In this document: one piece after another, positions 1 through 10,644 of the stretch
How the letters are laid out: each line of letters begins with the position of its first letter
How positions within the stretch are numbered: position 1 is the first letter of the stretch
From: Amycolatopsis pittospori
GTDB taxonomy: Bacteria; Actinomycetota; Actinomycetes; Mycobacteriales; Pseudonocardiaceae
Assembly (NCBI RefSeq): GCF_013870525.1
Contig: NZ_JACBXD010000010.1
Location: forward strand, 1-64,000
Length of the DNA: 64,000 nt
Reading direction: 5' to 3'
Notes under the pieces: model-generated
What the model was told of the DNA's origin: nothing
Database searches by the model: none
What the model saw: only the letters and a program-made list of their open reading frames with translations
Translations under genes and position numbers: made by a program

Positions 1-698
1 GTCCCTTCCTCCCGGCGCGGGGCGCGCTCGGCGGCCGCGGCGGCGTCACGCGCCTCCTTGGCCTTGAGGCCACCCACGAGCTCGCCCTTGTAGATCCACA
101 CCTTCACGCCGATGCGACCGAACGTCGTCTTGGCCTCGAAGAAGCCGTAGTCGATGTCGGCACGCAGCGTGTGCAGCGGGACGCGGCCATCGCGGTAGTG
201 CTCGGAGCGGGACATCTCGGCACCGCCGAGACGACCGCCGCACTGCACGCGGATGCCCTTGACCTGCGGCGAACGCATGGAGGTCTGGATCGCCTTGCGC
301 ATCGCGCGGCGGAACGCCACACGGTTGCTCAGCTGCTCCGCGACACCCTGAGCGACGAGCTGGGCGTCGGCCTCGGGGTTCTTGACCTCGAGGATGTTCA
401 GCTGGACCTGCTTGGCGGTCAGCTTCTCCAGCGCGCCGCGGATCCGGTCGGCTTCCGCACCACGACGGCCGATGACGATGCCCGGCCGGGCGGTGTGGAT
501 GTCGACGCGGACACGGTCACGGGTGCGCTCGATCTCGACCTTGGAGATACCGGCGCGCTCCATGCCCGTGGACAGCAGCTTCCGGATCTTGACGTCCTCG
601 GCCACGTACTCCGCGTACTGCTTGTCGGCGTACCAACGCGACTTCCAGTCCGTGGTGATACCCAGGCGGAAGCCGTGCGGGTTGATCTTCTGGCCCAC
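1..698 (-). CDS. rpsC: Ribosomal protein uS3, C-terminus cut by window edge
   Basis: uS3 forms part of the mRNA entry channel of the 30S subunit. The protein starts [21 protein letters not shown], the family signature, from a GTG at 698-696. That start overlaps the rplV stop by one base, which indicates translational coupling. About 232 codons are visible, covering the N-terminal and KH region and the start of the C-terminal domain; the charged Ala/Arg-rich tail runs off the left edge. It is the last visible gene of the S10 operon in this window. Identity is certain; only the end is missing. Confidence 0.97.
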   Translation of the reverse strand, partial: MGQKINPHGFRLGITTDWKSRWYADKQYAEYVAEDVKIRKLLSTGMERAGISKVEIERTRDRVRVDIHTARPGIVIGRRGAEADRIRGALEKLTAKQVQLNILEVKNPEADAQLVAQGVAEQLSNRVAFRRAMRKAIQTSMRSPQVKGIRVQCGGRLGGAEMSRSEHYRDGRVPLHTLRADIDYGFFEAKTTFGRIGVKVWIYKGELVGGLKAKEARDAAAAAERAPRREEG

Positions 699-1114
699 TA
701 CCGGCCACCTGCCTTCTTCTTGCCCTGTGCCTTCTTGGCCTCGGCCTTCGGACGCGACTCCACCTCGACGGTGATGTGGCTGGTCCGCTTGCGGATCCGG
801 TACGCGCGGCCCTGGGCCCGCGGACGGATGCGCTTGAGGGTCGGGCCCTCGTCGGCGTAGGCGTTCTTGACCCAGAGGGTGTCCGGGTCGAGATCGAGGT
901 TGTTCTCGGCGTTGGCCACGGCGCTGGCGAGCACCTTCGCGACCGGCTCGCTTGCCGCCTGCGGGGCGAACTGGAGCACGGCCAAGGCGTCGGCGGCGCT
1001 ACGTCCCTTGATCAGCTCGATCACCCGGCGCACCTTGGTAGGCGAGTCCCGGACGAAGCGAGCCCGCGCGTAAGCCGTCGGCAAAGCCTCGGCCACGTCG
1101 TTCTGGGCGTTCAT
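698..1114 (-). CDS. rplV: Ribosomal protein uL22
   Basis: uL22 lines the nascent-peptide exit tunnel of the 50S subunit. The 138-residue protein shows the family core ([20 protein letters not shown], then a VANAENN block and the C-terminal [18 protein letters not shown] beta-hairpin region). The C-terminal tail is rich in Lys and Ala and is somewhat longer than in E. coli, as is usual in actinobacteria. ATG start; about 29 bases separate it from rpsS upstream, and its stop overlaps the rpsC GTG. Its place in the S10 operon order is canonical. Confidence 0.97.
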   Translation of the reverse strand: MNAQNDVAEALPTAYARARFVRDSPTKVRRVIELIKGRSAADALAVLQFAPQAASEPVAKVLASAVANAENNLDLDPDTLWVKNAYADEGPTLKRIRPRAQGRAYRIRKRTSHITVEVESRPKAEAKKAQGKKKAGGR

Positions 1115-1143
1115 CGCTAGATTCCTTGTTCTCTCGTGCCCGC

Positions 1144-1425
1144 TCAGCGGCGGCGCGACTTGCGGTCGTCCTTGATGTGGCCCTTGAAGGTCCGAGTCGG
1201 CGCGAATTCGCCCAACTTGTGACCCACCATCGCCTCGGTGACGAACACCGGGACGTGCTTGCGACCGTCGTGCACCGCGATCGTGTGACCCAGGAAGTCC
1301 GGGATGATCGTGGAGCGTCGCGACCAGGTCTTGATGACGGTCTTCTTGCCCGACTCGTTGAGAACGTCCACCTTCTTGAGCAGGTGGTCGTCCACGAAGG
1401 GGCCCTTTTTGAGGCTACGTGGCAT
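1144..1425 (-). CDS. rpsS: Ribosomal protein uS19
   Basis: uS19 is a 30S head protein that pairs with uS13 and contacts the A-site finger. The 93-residue product starts [19 protein letters not shown] and contains the conserved [22 protein letters not shown] and [16 protein letters not shown] segments. Length and motifs are full and standard. It starts with ATG about 18 bases after the rplB stop, inside the S10 operon. Confidence 0.98.
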   Translation of the reverse strand: MPRSLKKGPFVDDHLLKKVDVLNESGKKTVIKTWSRRSTIIPDFLGHTIAVHDGRKHVPVFVTEAMVGHKLGEFAPTRTFKGHIKDDRKSRRR

Positions 1426-1443
1426 GTTCTTCTACCTCCCTGC

Positions 1444-2277
1444 TCAGCGCTTCTTGCCGGTACGCCGGCGGCGGACGATCATGGCGTCGGAGGCCTTGCG
1501 GCGGCGGGTGCGGCCTTCGGGCTTTCCGTTCGGGTTCACCGGGTGGCGACCACCGGAGGTCTTACCCTCACCACCACCGTGCGGGTGGTCGACCGGGTTC
1601 ATGACGACACCACGGACGGTGGGGCGCTTGCCGCGCCAGCGGTTACGACCCGCCTTGCCCCAGTTGATGTTGGAGTGCTCGGAGTTACCGACCTCACCGA
1701 CGGTGGCGCGGTTGCGCACGTCGACGTTGCGGATCTCGCCCGAGGGGAGACGAAGCTGGGCGTAAGGCCCGTCCTTCGCCACCAGCTGCACCTTGGCACC
1801 GGCGGACCGCGCCATCTTCGCGCCGCCACCGGGGCGGAGCTCGATCGCGTGGATCACGGTGCCGACCGGGATGTTGCGCAGCGGCAGGTTGTTACCCGGC
1901 TTGATGTCGGCGCGGGGGCCGTTCTCAACCGTGTCACCCTGCTTGAGCTTCTCCGGGGCGATGATGTAGCGCTTCTCGCCGTCGGCGTAGTGCAGCAGCG
2001 CGATACGAGCGGACCGGTTGGGGTCGTACTCGATGTGCGCGACCTTGGCGGGGATGCCGTCCTTGTCGTTCCGGCGGAAGTCGATCAGCCGGTACGCACG
2101 CTTGTGGCCACCGCCCTTGTGGCGGGTGGTGATCTTGCCGCTGGAGTTACGGCCGCCGGACTTGCTCAGCGGACGAAGCAGCGACTTCTCCGGAGTGGAC
2201 CGAGTGATCTCGGCGAAGTCGGAGACGCTCGAACCGCGACGACCCGGGGTCGTCGGCTTGTACTTGCGGATGCCCAT
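1444..2277 (-). CDS. rplB: Ribosomal protein uL2
   Basis: uL2 is a universally conserved 50S protein needed for subunit joining and the peptidyl-transferase centre. The 277-residue product has the N-terminal OB-like region ([26 protein letters not shown]), the SH3-like middle, and the conserved C-terminal loop [24 protein letters not shown] containing the histidine near the active centre. The ATG start lies 16 bases downstream of the rplW stop. No anomalies seen. Confidence 0.98.
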   Translation of the reverse strand: MGIRKYKPTTPGRRGSSVSDFAEITRSTPEKSLLRPLSKSGGRNSSGKITTRHKGGGHKRAYRLIDFRRNDKDGIPAKVAHIEYDPNRSARIALLHYADGEKRYIIAPEKLKQGDTVENGPRADIKPGNNLPLRNIPVGTVIHAIELRPGGGAKMARSAGAKVQLVAKDGPYAQLRLPSGEIRNVDVRNRATVGEVGNSEHSNINWGKAGRNRWRGKRPTVRGVVMNPVDHPHGGGEGKTSGGRHPVNPNGKPEGRTRRRKASDAMIVRRRRTGKKR

Positions 2278-2293
2278 GTGTCAGCTCAGTCCT

Positions 2294-2605
2294 TTACGCG
2301 GTGGGTCCGCCGAAGATCTCGATCGGCTTGCTCTCAGCCGAAAGAGTCACGATGGCGCGCTTGGTGTCCTTGCGCTTGCCGAAGCCGGCGCGAGTCCGCT
2401 TACGCTTGCCCTGGCGGTTGGCCGTGTTGACGCTGACCACCTTGACGCCGAACACCTTCTCGACCGCGATCTTGATCTGGGTCTTGTTGGCGTCCGGGCG
2501 GACGATGAACGTGTACTTGTGGTCCTCGAGCAGCCCGTAGGACTTCTCGGAGATCACCGGCGCGAGCAAGATGTCGCGGGGATCGGGGATGGCGATCGCA
2601 CTCAC
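2294..2605 (-). CDS. rplW: Ribosomal protein uL23
   Basis: uL23 sits at the exit of the peptide tunnel and is the docking site for trigger factor and SRP. The 103-residue product begins from GTG (2605-2603) and carries the family segments [39 protein letters not shown] and a Lys/Arg-rich loop. The GTG overlaps the rplD stop by four bases (GTGA), implying coupled translation of uL4 and uL23. Confidence 0.97.
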   Translation of the reverse strand: MSAIAIPDPRDILLAPVISEKSYGLLEDHKYTFIVRPDANKTQIKIAVEKVFGVKVVSVNTANRQGKRKRTRAGFGKRKDTKRAIVTLSAESKPIEIFGGPTA

Positions 2606-3288
2606 TGCTCGTCACTCCCTTCAACCTCGCTCGACCGCGCGCTGGCCTTCGCGCCCTTGCCCCTGACGGGACCGGCGACGAACACGTCGTAAGCGGCCTT
2701 GGTGAACACCACGTCGTCGTTGACCAACACGTCGTAGGTGTTGAGCTGGTCGGGCGTGATGATGTGGACCTCGGCCAGGTTCCGCAGCGAGTTCCAGCTG
2801 AGCTCGTCGTCGCGGTGCAGCACCACGAGAACGCGCTTGGCCTGGGTCACCGCGGCGATGGCGGCCTTGGCGGACTTGGTGGACGGCTTCTCGCCGGTCA
2901 CCAGTTCGGTGACGACGTGCAGCTGTCCGGCACGGGCCCGGTCGGAGAGGGCGCCACGCAGGGCGGCGGCCTTCATCTTCTTCGGGGTCCGCTGGGTGTA
3001 GTCACGCGGCGTGGGGCCGTGGACGACGCCACCACCGGTGAACTGCGGCGCACGGGTCGAACCCTGGCGGGCGCGGCCGGTGCCCTTCTGGCGGTACGGC
3101 TTCTTGCCACCACCGCGGACTTCACCGCGGGTCTTGGTGTCATGCGTGCCCTGGCGAGCGGCGGCCAGCTGGCCCACCACGACCTGGTGCATGAGGGGCA
3201 CGTTGGCCTGCACGTCGAAGATCTCCGAGGGGAGCTCGACCGTGCCGTCGGCTTTACCGGCCGGGGTCTTCAGCTCGACGCTGGTCAT
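2602..3288 (-). CDS. rplD: Ribosomal protein uL4
   Basis: uL4 lines the exit tunnel constriction of the 50S subunit, and in E. coli it also represses the S10 operon. The 228-residue product has the conserved tunnel-loop region ([21 protein letters not shown] followed by [22 protein letters not shown]). An N-terminal stretch ([18 protein letters not shown]) and an acidic C-terminal tail are typical of actinobacteria. ATG start two bases after the rplC stop. Whether it also autoregulates here cannot be told from sequence. Confidence 0.97.
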   Translation of the reverse strand: MTSVELKTPAGKADGTVELPSEIFDVQANVPLMHQVVVGQLAAARQGTHDTKTRGEVRGGGKKPYRQKGTGRARQGSTRAPQFTGGGVVHGPTPRDYTQRTPKKMKAAALRGALSDRARAGQLHVVTELVTGEKPSTKSAKAAIAAVTQAKRVLVVLHRDDELSWNSLRNLAEVHIITPDQLNTYDVLVNDDVVFTKAAYDVFVAGPVRGKGAKASARSSEVEGSDEQ

Positions 3289-3290
3289 GT

Positions 3291-3941
3291 TCAGTTACCA
3301 CCCTTCGCGGCGCTGCGAACGAACAGCAGGCCGCCCTTGGGACCGGGCACGGCGCCCTTGATCAGCAGCAGGCCGTCGTCGGCACGCACCGCGTGCACGG
3401 TCAGGTTCTGCGTGGTGACCCGGTCGTTGCCCATCCGGCCCGCCATGCGCAGGCCCTTGAAGACGCGGCCCGGGGTGGCACAGCCACCGATCGAGCCGGG
3501 CTTGCGGTGCACGGCCTGGGCACCGTGGCTCGCGCCCTGGCCCTTGAAGCCGTGACGCTTCATGACACCGGCGTAGCCCTTGCCCTTGCTGGTACCGGTC
3601 ACGTCGACCTCGATGCCGGCCTCGAACACCTCGGCGGTGATCTCCTGGCCGACCTCGTAGGTCTCGGCGTCGGTGGTACGCAGCTCCGCAAGGAAACGAC
3701 GCGGGGTCACGCTCGCCTTGTCGAAGTGGCCGGTGCGCGGCTTGTTCACCCGGCGCGGGTCGACCGCACCGAAAGCCAGCTGCACGGCCTTGTAGCCGTC
3801 GGTTTCCTGGGTCCGAACCTGGGTGACCACGTTCGGCCCGGCCTGCACGACGGTCACCGGGACGACCCGGTTGTTCTCGTCGAAGACCTGGGTCATGCCG
3901 AGCTTGGTGCCCAGGATGCCCTTCACTTGCCTGTCAGACAT
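3291..3941 (-). CDS. rplC: Ribosomal protein uL3
   Basis: uL3 is one of the first proteins to bind 23S rRNA and reaches close to the peptidyl-transferase centre. The 216-residue product begins [20 protein letters not shown] and contains the conserved loop [22 protein letters not shown] and the [24 protein letters not shown] region. Full length for a bacterial L3. It follows rpsJ by 31 bases in the operon. Confidence 0.98.
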   Translation of the reverse strand: MSDRQVKGILGTKLGMTQVFDENNRVVPVTVVQAGPNVVTQVRTQETDGYKAVQLAFGAVDPRRVNKPRTGHFDKASVTPRRFLAELRTTDAETYEVGQEITAEVFEAGIEVDVTGTSKGKGYAGVMKRHGFKGQGASHGAQAVHRKPGSIGGCATPGRVFKGLRMAGRMGNDRVTTQNLTVHAVRADDGLLLIKGAVPGPKGGLLFVRSAAKGGN

Positions 3942-3972
3942 GAGTCTCTTACTCTCCGCCGCTCGCCAGCCG

Positions 3973-4278
3973 CTACTGGATGTTGACGTCGACGCTCGCC
4001 GGCAGGTCGATGCGCATGAGCGCGTCGACCGTCTTCGGCGTCGGGTCGAGGATGTCGATCAGACGCTTGTGCGTGCGCATCTCGAAGTGCTCGCGCGAGT
4101 CCTTGTACTTGTGCGGCGAGCGGATGACGCAGTAAACGTTCTTCTCGGTGGGCAGCGGCACCGGCCCGACAACACGGGCGCCGGTGCGCGTGACCGTCTC
4201 GACGATCTTGCGCGCCGAGGTGTCGATCGCCTCGTGGTCGTAGGCCTTGAGCCGGATGCGGATCTTCTGTCCCGCCAT
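3973..4278 (-). CDS. rpsJ: Ribosomal protein uS10 (NusE)
   Basis: uS10 is a 30S head protein and also acts as NusE, the partner of NusB and NusG in transcription antitermination. The 101-residue product begins [22 protein letters not shown] and has the conserved [22 protein letters not shown] and [10 protein letters not shown] segments. ATG start. It is the promoter-proximal gene of the S10 operon, preceded by a roughly 390-base leader that holds two hairpins. Confidence 0.98.
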   Translation of the reverse strand: MAGQKIRIRLKAYDHEAIDTSARKIVETVTRTGARVVGPVPLPTEKNVYCVIRSPHKYKDSREHFEMRTHKRLIDILDPTPKTVDALMRIDLPASVDVNIQ

Positions 4279-4321
4279 GGTGGCTGCGTTCCTTGTCGTC
4301 TCGTGCCGCTTTGTCTCTTCA

Positions 4322-4342
4322 AACCCCGGCCGGGCCGGGGTT
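4322..4342 (-). promoter_or_regulatory. Leader hairpin just upstream of rpsJ
   Basis: A perfect 9-bp inverted repeat (AACCCCGGC with GCCGGGGTT, loop of 3) lies about 44 bases upstream of the rpsJ ATG in the transcript. There is no U-run directly after it, so it is more likely a leader structure, attenuator or stability element than a simple terminator. Confidence 0.45.
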
Positions 4343-4373
4343 CTCGCAGTTCAACGGCCCTGTCCCCGGTCCA

Positions 4374-4398
4374 CGCGGTCGGGCGTGTCGCGCCCGAC
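4374..4398 (-). promoter_or_regulatory. S10 leader hairpin carrying the motif shared with the str leader
   Basis: An 8-bp inverted repeat (GTCGGGCG with CGCCCGAC, 5-base loop) at 4378-4398. Bases 4374-4390 are identical over 17 nt to 9052-9068 in the rpsL leader, on the same strand. Two separate ribosomal-protein operons carrying the same hairpin-forming leader sequence suggests a common control element; this is inference. Confidence 0.45.
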
Positions 4399-4638
4399 GC
4401 ACAGACGGATCCCGCGGGATCGTCGTCTTGCTGGTCTTCCTCACGTGAGGAGGCAGCGATCCGGCAAAGCCGTCTCAACCGCCGTGCCCGCTGGCCTCAC
4501 CCGAAAAAGGAAGAGCTCCACGGACCGTGGCCGCTCATACCAGGGCGGCAGGAACCTGCTCATCAAATGACTTGCAAGGTTCGGCCGCCCCAGGACGAGC
4601 AACCTGAATAGTGTCGCACACGTGATTTGACGCCTTGA

Positions 4639-4665
4639 ACCCGGGGGTGTATCAGACCCCCGGGT
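4639..4665 (-). terminator. tuf terminator hairpin
   Basis: A perfect 10-bp GC-rich inverted repeat (ACCCGGGGGT with ACCCCCGGGT, 7-base loop) lies 11 bases beyond the tuf stop on the minus strand. The following bases are only weakly U-rich, as is usual for high-GC actinobacterial terminators. It separates the str operon from the S10 operon. Confidence 0.7.
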
Positions 4666-4675
4666 CGGCGTTAAA

Positions 4676-5869
<1,194 letters not shown>

Positions 5870-5992
5870 TGGAATGTCCTCCTGGACTGTTGAGCTTTTT
5901 GCTCGCCGCCCGGCGTGGCTGCCAGACGGCGATTCATCATTGGGTGCTGCGGACGTTCAGGAGTTTTCCTTATGCCCGCGAGCGAGAGGGAA

Positions 5993-8092
5993 CTACTCCC
6001 CTGTCGCCTTCGCGATGATTTCCTTCGCGACGTTCGCGGGAACCTCGGCGTAGGAGTCGAACACCATGGAGTAGTTGGCACGTCCCTGGGTACGCGACCG
6101 CAGGTCACCGACGTAACCGAACATCTCCGACAGCGGGACCAGTGCCTTGACGACACGGGTACCGGCACGCTCCTCCATGGCCTGGATCTGGCCACGGCGG
6201 GAGTTGAGGTCACCGATCACGTCGCCCATGTAGTCCTCGGGCGTGGTGACCTCGACGGCCATCAGCGGTTCGAGGATGACCGGGCCGGCCTTCTTCGCGG
6301 CTTCCTTCATCGCCATGGAGCCGGCGATCTTGAAGGCCATTTCCGAAGAGTCGACCTCGTGGTAGGCACCGTCCAGCAAGGTGAACTTCAACCCGACCAG
6401 CGGGTAGCCCGCCAGCACGCCGTACTGCATGGCGTCCTGCGCGCCCGCGTCGACCGACGGGATGTACTCCCGCGGCACGCGGCCACCGGTGACCTTGTTG
6501 GAGAACTCGTAAAGAGCACCGTCGGTGGACTCGAGGGGCTCGAGCTTGACGATGACCTTCGCGAACTGACCGGAACCACCGGTCTGCTTCTTGTGCACGT
6601 AGTCGAGCTTCTCGACCGTCTTGCGCACCGTCTCACGGTAGGCGACCTGCGGCTTACCGATGTTCGCCTCGACCTTGTAGTCGGACTTCATACGGTTGAC
6701 CAGCACCTCGAGGTGCAGCTCGCCCATACCCGCGATGATCGTCTGGCCGGTGTCCTCGTCCAGGTTGACCTGGAACGTGGGGTCTTCTTCGGCCAGCTTC
6801 TGGATCGCCAGGGAGAGCTTCTCCTGGTCGGCCTTCGTCTTCGGCTCGATCGCGACGCGGATGACCGGCGCCGGGAACGTCATCGACTCGAGGACGACCG
6901 GGTTCTGCGGGTCGGCGAGGGTGTCACCGGTGGTGGTGTCCTTCAGGCCGATGACCGCGTAGATGTGGCCGGCCTGGGCCTCGTCGACCGGGTTCTCCTT
7001 GTTGGAGTGCATCTGGAAGAGCTTCCCGATGCGCTCCTTGCGCTCCTTGGTCGCGTTGATCAGCTGCGCGCCGGAGGCGACCTTGCCCGAGTACACCCGG
7101 ATGTAGGTCAGCTTGCCGAAGAACGGGTGCGCGGCGATCTTGAACGCCAGAGCGGAGAAGGGCTCCTCGGTCGACGGCTTGCGCGACACGACGGTCTCGC
7201 CGTCGGGCAGCGTGCCCTCGACGGCGGGGACGTCCAGCGGCGACGGAAGGTAGTCGATGACCGCGTCGAGCATGGGCTGAACGCCCTTGTTCTTGAACGC
7301 GGAACCGGTGAGCACCGGGTACGCCTCGCGGTTCACGGTGAGCTTGCGGATACCGGCCTTCAGCTCGGCCTCCGTCAGCTCCTCGCCCTCGAGGAACTTC
7401 TCCATCAGGGAGTCGTCGGTCTCGGCGATGGCCTCGACCAGCTTCTCCCGGTACTCGGCCGCCTTGTCGGCGAGCTCGGCCGGGATCTCCTCGACGGCGT
7501 AGTCCTCGCCCTTCTGGACCTCGCCGCGCCAGGTCAGCGCCTTCATGCGGACCAGGTCGATGACGCCTTCGAACTCGTTCTCGGCGCCGATCGGCAGCTG
7601 GATCACCAGCGGGCGGGCGCCGAGGCGCTCCTCGATGGTGCGGACGGTGAAGTAGAAGTCCGCGCCGAGCTTGTCCATCTTGTTGACGAAGCAGATACGA
7701 GGAACCTCGTACTTGTCCGCCTGACGCCAGACCTGCTCGGACTGCGGCTCGACACCTTCCTTGCCGTCGAAGACGGCGACGGCACCGTCGAGCACGCGGA
7801 GCGAACGCTCCACCTCGACGGTGAAGTCGACGTGGCCCGGGGTGTCGATGATGTTGATCTGGTGGTCGGCCCAGAAGGTGGTGGTGGCAGCCGAGGTGAT
7901 GGTGATACCCCGCTTCTGCTCCTCCTCCATCCAGTCCATCGTCGCGGCGCCGTCGTGCACCTCGCCGATCTTGTAGTTGACCCCGGTGTAGAACAGGATC
8001 CGCTCGGTGGTGGTGGTCTTACCGGCGTCGATGTGGGCCATGATGCCGATGTTGCGGACCTGGTTCAGGTCGGTCAGCACTTCACGTGCCAC
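5993..8092 (-). CDS. fusA: Elongation factor G
   Basis: EF-G is the translocase GTPase of protein synthesis. With the chosen start the protein has 699 residues, beginning (V)[27 protein letters not shown], with DTPGHVDF and NKMDKLGAD GTPase motifs and domains II-V ending in the [13 protein letters not shown] and FDSYAEVP regions. I chose the GTG at 8092 because an AGGGGA site lies just upstream and the family starts there; an in-frame TTG seven codons earlier has no better support. It follows rpsG by 63 bases. Confidence 0.97.
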   Translation of the reverse strand: MAREVLTDLNQVRNIGIMAHIDAGKTTTTERILFYTGVNYKIGEVHDGAATMDWMEEEQKRGITITSAATTTFWADHQINIIDTPGHVDFTVEVERSLRVLDGAVAVFDGKEGVEPQSEQVWRQADKYEVPRICFVNKMDKLGADFYFTVRTIEERLGARPLVIQLPIGAENEFEGVIDLVRMKALTWRGEVQKGEDYAVEEIPAELADKAAEYREKLVEAIAETDDSLMEKFLEGEELTEAELKAGIRKLTVNREAYPVLTGSAFKNKGVQPMLDAVIDYLPSPLDVPAVEGTLPDGETVVSRKPSTEEPFSALAFKIAAHPFFGKLTYIRVYSGKVASGAQLINATKERKERIGKLFQMHSNKENPVDEAQAGHIYAVIGLKDTTTGDTLADPQNPVVLESMTFPAPVIRVAIEPKTKADQEKLSLAIQKLAEEDPTFQVNLDEDTGQTIIAGMGELHLEVLVNRMKSDYKVEANIGKPQVAYRETVRKTVEKLDYVHKKQTGGSGQFAKVIVKLEPLESTDGALYEFSNKVTGGRVPREYIPSVDAGAQDAMQYGVLAGYPLVGLKFTLLDGAYHEVDSSEMAFKIAGSMAMKEAAKKAGPVILEPLMAVEVTTPEDYMGDVIGDLNSRRGQIQAMEERAGTRVVKALVPLSEMFGYVGDLRSRTQGRANYSMVFDSYAEVPANVAKEIIAKATGE

Positions 8093-8155
8093 GAGAGTGT
8101 TCCCCTGTCTCAATAATGGGGCCCGGCAAGGCGTTGATCGGCAGCCGGGCGGTCA

Positions 8156-8626
8156 TCACCAGCGGTAGTGCGCGAAGGCCTTGTTGGACTCGGCCATCTT
8201 GTGCGTGTCTTCGCGACGCTTGACGCTCGCGCCAAGGCCGTTGCTCGCGTCGAGCAGCTCGTTCTGCAAACGCTCGATCATGGTCTTCTCGCGGCGGGCC
8301 GCCGAGAAGGACACCAGCCAGCGCAGGGCCAGCGTGGTGGAGCGACCCGGCTTGACCTCGATCGGCACCTGGTAGGTGGCGCCACCGACGCGGCGGCTCT
8401 TCACCTCGATGGTCGGCTTCACGTTGTCCAGGGCGCGCTTCAGCGTGACGACCGGGTCGGTACCGGTCTTCTCGCGAGCACCTTCCAGGGCTCCGTAAAC
8501 GATGCGCTCGGCCAGGGAGCGCTTGCCGTCCTTCAGCACCTTGTTCACCAGCTGGGTGACCAGCGGCGAGGCGTAGACGGGGTCGGAGATCAACGGCCGC
8601 TTAGGGGCCGGACCCTTGCGGGGCAT
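8156..8626 (-). CDS. rpsG: Ribosomal protein uS7
   Basis: uS7 nucleates assembly of the 30S head and in E. coli represses the str operon. The 156-residue product starts [23 protein letters not shown] and carries the conserved [25 protein letters not shown] and [20 protein letters not shown] segments. Its ATG overlaps the rpsL TAA by one base (TAATG), so the two are translationally coupled. Confidence 0.98.
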   Translation of the reverse strand: MPRKGPAPKRPLISDPVYASPLVTQLVNKVLKDGKRSLAERIVYGALEGAREKTGTDPVVTLKRALDNVKPTIEVKSRRVGGATYQVPIEVKPGRSTTLALRWLVSFSAARREKTMIERLQNELLDASNGLGASVKRREDTHKMAESNKAFAHYRW

Positions 8627-9000
8627 TAGCTCTTCTCCTTCTTGGCACCGTAACGGCTGCGCGCCTGCTTACGGTTCTTCACACCCTGGGTGTCGAGCGA
8701 CCCGCGGATGATCTTGTAGCGAACACCCGGAAGGTCCTTCACACGACCACCGCGCACGAGCACCATCGAGTGCTCCTGCAGGTTGTGGCCCTCACCGGGG
8801 ATGTAGGCGGTGACCTCGATGCCGCTGGTCAGCTTCACACGCGCGACCTTGCGCAGCGCCGAGTTCGGCTTCTTGGGGGTCGTGGTGTACACGCGAGTGC
8901 ACACGCCACGCCGCTGCGGGCTCCCCTTGAGGGCCGCGGTCTTCTGCTTGGCAGCCTTGTCCTGGCGGCCCTTTCGGACCAGCTGCTGGATCGTGGGCAA
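8626..9000 (-). CDS. rpsL: Ribosomal protein uS12
   Basis: uS12 sits at the decoding centre of the 30S subunit. The 124-residue product starts [12 protein letters not shown] from a TTG codon at 9000-8998. Lys43 ([13 protein letters not shown]) and Lys88 ([11 protein letters not shown]) are the sensitive-type residues, so there is no sequence sign of streptomycin resistance. First gene of the str operon. The TTG start is unusual but is fixed by the universally conserved N-terminus. Confidence 0.97.
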   Translation of the reverse strand: MPTIQQLVRKGRQDKAAKQKTAALKGSPQRRGVCTRVYTTTPKKPNSALRKVARVKLTSGIEVTAYIPGEGHNLQEHSMVLVRGGRVKDLPGVRYKIIRGSLDTQGVKNRKQARSRYGAKKEKS

Positions 9001-9051
9001 TGGACCAGCTTTCTGTTCGCGTCTTGCTTACTTCGTGCTTTCTCCGGCCCC

Positions 9052-9073
9052 CGCGGTCGGGCGTGTCGGCCCG
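9052..9073 (-). promoter_or_regulatory. str leader hairpin with motif shared with the S10 leader
   Basis: Bases 9052-9068 match 4374-4390 over 17 identical nt. Here the stem is shorter (CGGGC at 9058-9062 with GCCCG at 9069-9073). It sits 52-73 bases upstream of the rpsL start in the transcribed leader. Confidence 0.45.
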
Positions 9074-9216
9074 CGTCATGGTCTCTCGACCGGTAACTTC
9101 CCGTAGGGATTTTCCGTCGGACCCGTGTGGCGCAGCCTTGGAACCGGATGCCTGAGCACCCCGTTCATGCCGCACGGCACACGGGACGGCCCGACGCCTG
9201 CCGGGCACGGTCTCCA

Positions 9217-9246
9217 AAGATACCCGGCCACTTCCTGGCCGACCAA
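9217..9246 (-). promoter_or_regulatory. Candidate str operon promoter
   Basis: Read on the minus strand, TTGGTC (9246-9241) and TATCTT (9222-9217) are spaced by 18 bases, a fair match to a housekeeping sigma promoter. It would give a leader of about 210 nt before rpsL. Other choices nearby, such as TATAGT around 9262-9267, cannot be excluded. Confidence 0.35.
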
Positions 9247-9708
9247 ATCGGGGGGTCGATAACTATATCGTGCCGCGCGTTACGCCGCGGCCACCCTGAT
9301 GGAACGGCGTTTCGGCCCGTTTCTCCATCCATGCCCCCGCCATCACCTCAACGAGGCGCGGCCCGTCTTCATTCCTCGTCGGGCTTGGCGTGATCCGCCC
9401 GGCCCGGGTTCGGATCACGACCGAGGTCGATCAGCGGATGAACGGGCGCCCCCTCCGGCGCCGCGTGACTCCCCCGCCTGGGCTCTTCGGTGCTTTCCTG
9501 CTGCTCGGCGTCCACGACGCCTCCCCTCACTGTGTTGCGCTGTGGTGCGTTCGTCTTCGTGACTCCCCTACTCGGCGGACCACGCTACCTATTCCCCCAA
9601 CGGGTGAGCCGGATGGATCCTGGAAGCACCCCGTCGCGTCAAACGGCCCAATGGGTCACGATGACACCGGTCACAGCGATGACGCACGAAACTGCACGGG
9701 GAGGCTCC

Positions 9709-10299
9709 ATGTCGGCCGAGTTCGAACAACTGGTCGCGGAATTCGAGAAGTTCCAGTCCAAGATCAAAAAGGCCGAGACGCAGTTCGCGAAGGTCGGCGA
9801 GATGCAGGAGGAACTCGCGGAACTGGAGTCGGTGGCGGCGTCACCGGACCGTTCGATCACCGTCGTCGCCGGCCCCGGCGGGTCCGTAAAGGACATTCGC
9901 CTGTCCCCGGAAGCCCTTAGGCAGCAACCACAACAGCTCGCCGCGAGCATTCTGTCCACATTGCACACCGCGGTCGCCGACGCGGCGCGGAAGCAGGCCG
10001 GGATCGTCGACGCGCAGTTCGGCGAGGCGTTCCATCTGAACGTCGAAGAGCAGGTCCTCGAAGCCCAAGCCGAAGCGTTGGGAACCACGAGCGACGATCT
10101 GCGGTCTCAGATGTCGGAGGAGCCACCCCAGGACACCGCGCGCCCCGCCGGACGCCGCCCTCGTGACGAGGGCGACTTCAGCGAGGAGTCGGTGCTCAGG
10201 CGGTCGGACGAACCGAATGCGGGCCCGCAGCAGCCGGGTGGCAGCTCGGCCGGTGACCAGTTCCTCAAGAACCTGTTCGACGACCAGGAGGAACACTGA
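9709..10299 (+). CDS. YbaB/EbfC-family protein with long acidic tail
   Basis: The 196-residue product has an N-terminal coiled segment (FEQLVAEFEKFQSKIKKAETQFAKVGEMQEELAEL) followed by the beta region SITVVAGPGGSVKDIRLSPEAL and a helix, the layout of the YbaB/EbfC nucleoid-associated family (about 110 residues). The last 80 or so residues are a polar, probably disordered tail ending DQFLKNLFDDQEEH. The ATG at 9709 has a GGGGAGG site 5 bases upstream. It overlaps the next gene by one base (TGATG). In actinobacteria, YbaB-like proteins beside EspC-like genes are common in secretion-linked cassettes; a DNA-binding role is not assured. Confidence 0.8.
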   Translation: MSAEFEQLVAEFEKFQSKIKKAETQFAKVGEMQEELAELESVAASPDRSITVVAGPGGSVKDIRLSPEALRQQPQQLAASILSTLHTAVADAARKQAGIVDAQFGEAFHLNVEEQVLEAQAEALGTTSDDLRSQMSEEPPQDTARPAGRRPRDEGDFSEESVLRRSDEPNAGPQQPGGSSAGDQFLKNLFDDQEEH

Positions 10300-10631
10300 T
10301 GGGCGGCCCCGGCGGACACCAGGTCGAAACCCAGGCGTTGACCGATTACGCGAACAACCTCGGCTACTACAAGGACGAGGCTGGCAAGTTCGGCGGCCTC
10401 GTCGACCAGGCCGACGTCACCGACAAGTCGTGGGGGCTGATCGGTCTCGCGGTGAAGCAGACCTACACCGACAAGCTCGCCGACCTGCGTGAGCTGCTCG
10501 AACTGATGAAGACCGGGGTCGATTCCTTCTCCGACCGGCTCAACCAGGCGGCGTCGATCTACAACGGCTTCGAAAACGACGCGACGATCACGCTGGGCAA
10601 GTACGAAGCCAAGATCGACGGACCGAAGTGA
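10299..10631 (+). CDS. EspC/WXG100-like small helical protein (putative type VII target)
   Basis: A 110-residue, almost entirely helical protein starting MGGPGGHQVETQALTDYANNLGYYKDEAGKFGGLV. It has no signal peptide. Size, position after a YbaB-like gene and the pattern of two helices around a central break (DVTDKSWGLIGLAVKQTY) resemble EspC-type ESX secretion-associated proteins. The central turn has SWG rather than a canonical WXG. YYKDE fits a Y-x-x-x-E pattern but lies near the N-terminus, so its meaning is unclear. It is coupled to the YbaB-like gene and lies 13 bases before the next one. Confidence 0.65.
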   Translation: MGGPGGHQVETQALTDYANNLGYYKDEAGKFGGLVDQADVTDKSWGLIGLAVKQTYTDKLADLRELLELMKTGVDSFSDRLNQAASIYNGFENDATITLGKYEAKIDGPK

Positions 10632-10644
10632 GCTGGGGGACGGC

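Larger units (their letters stand above)
4279..4675. other. tuf-rpsJ intergenic region: S10 operon leader
   Basis: No gene is visible in these 397 bases. On the minus strand they contain, in order, the tuf terminator hairpin (4639-4665), a stretch that must hold the S10 operon promoter (no clear -35/-10 pair recognised), and two leader hairpins at 4378-4398 and 4322-4342. The leader is relatively long, so S10 operon regulation at the RNA level is plausible but not shown. Confidence 0.6.
9001..9708. other. Divergent intergenic region: str leader and promoter of the YbaB-like cassette
   Basis: These 708 bases separate the minus-strand str operon from the plus-strand cassette at 9709. I see no convincing gene. 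It holds the str leader with the shared hairpin motif (9052-9073), a candidate str promoter (9217-9246), and an AT-rich patch around 9258-9270 (TAACTATAT), unusual for this GC-rich sequence. The plus-strand promoter was not pinned down. Confidence 0.5.
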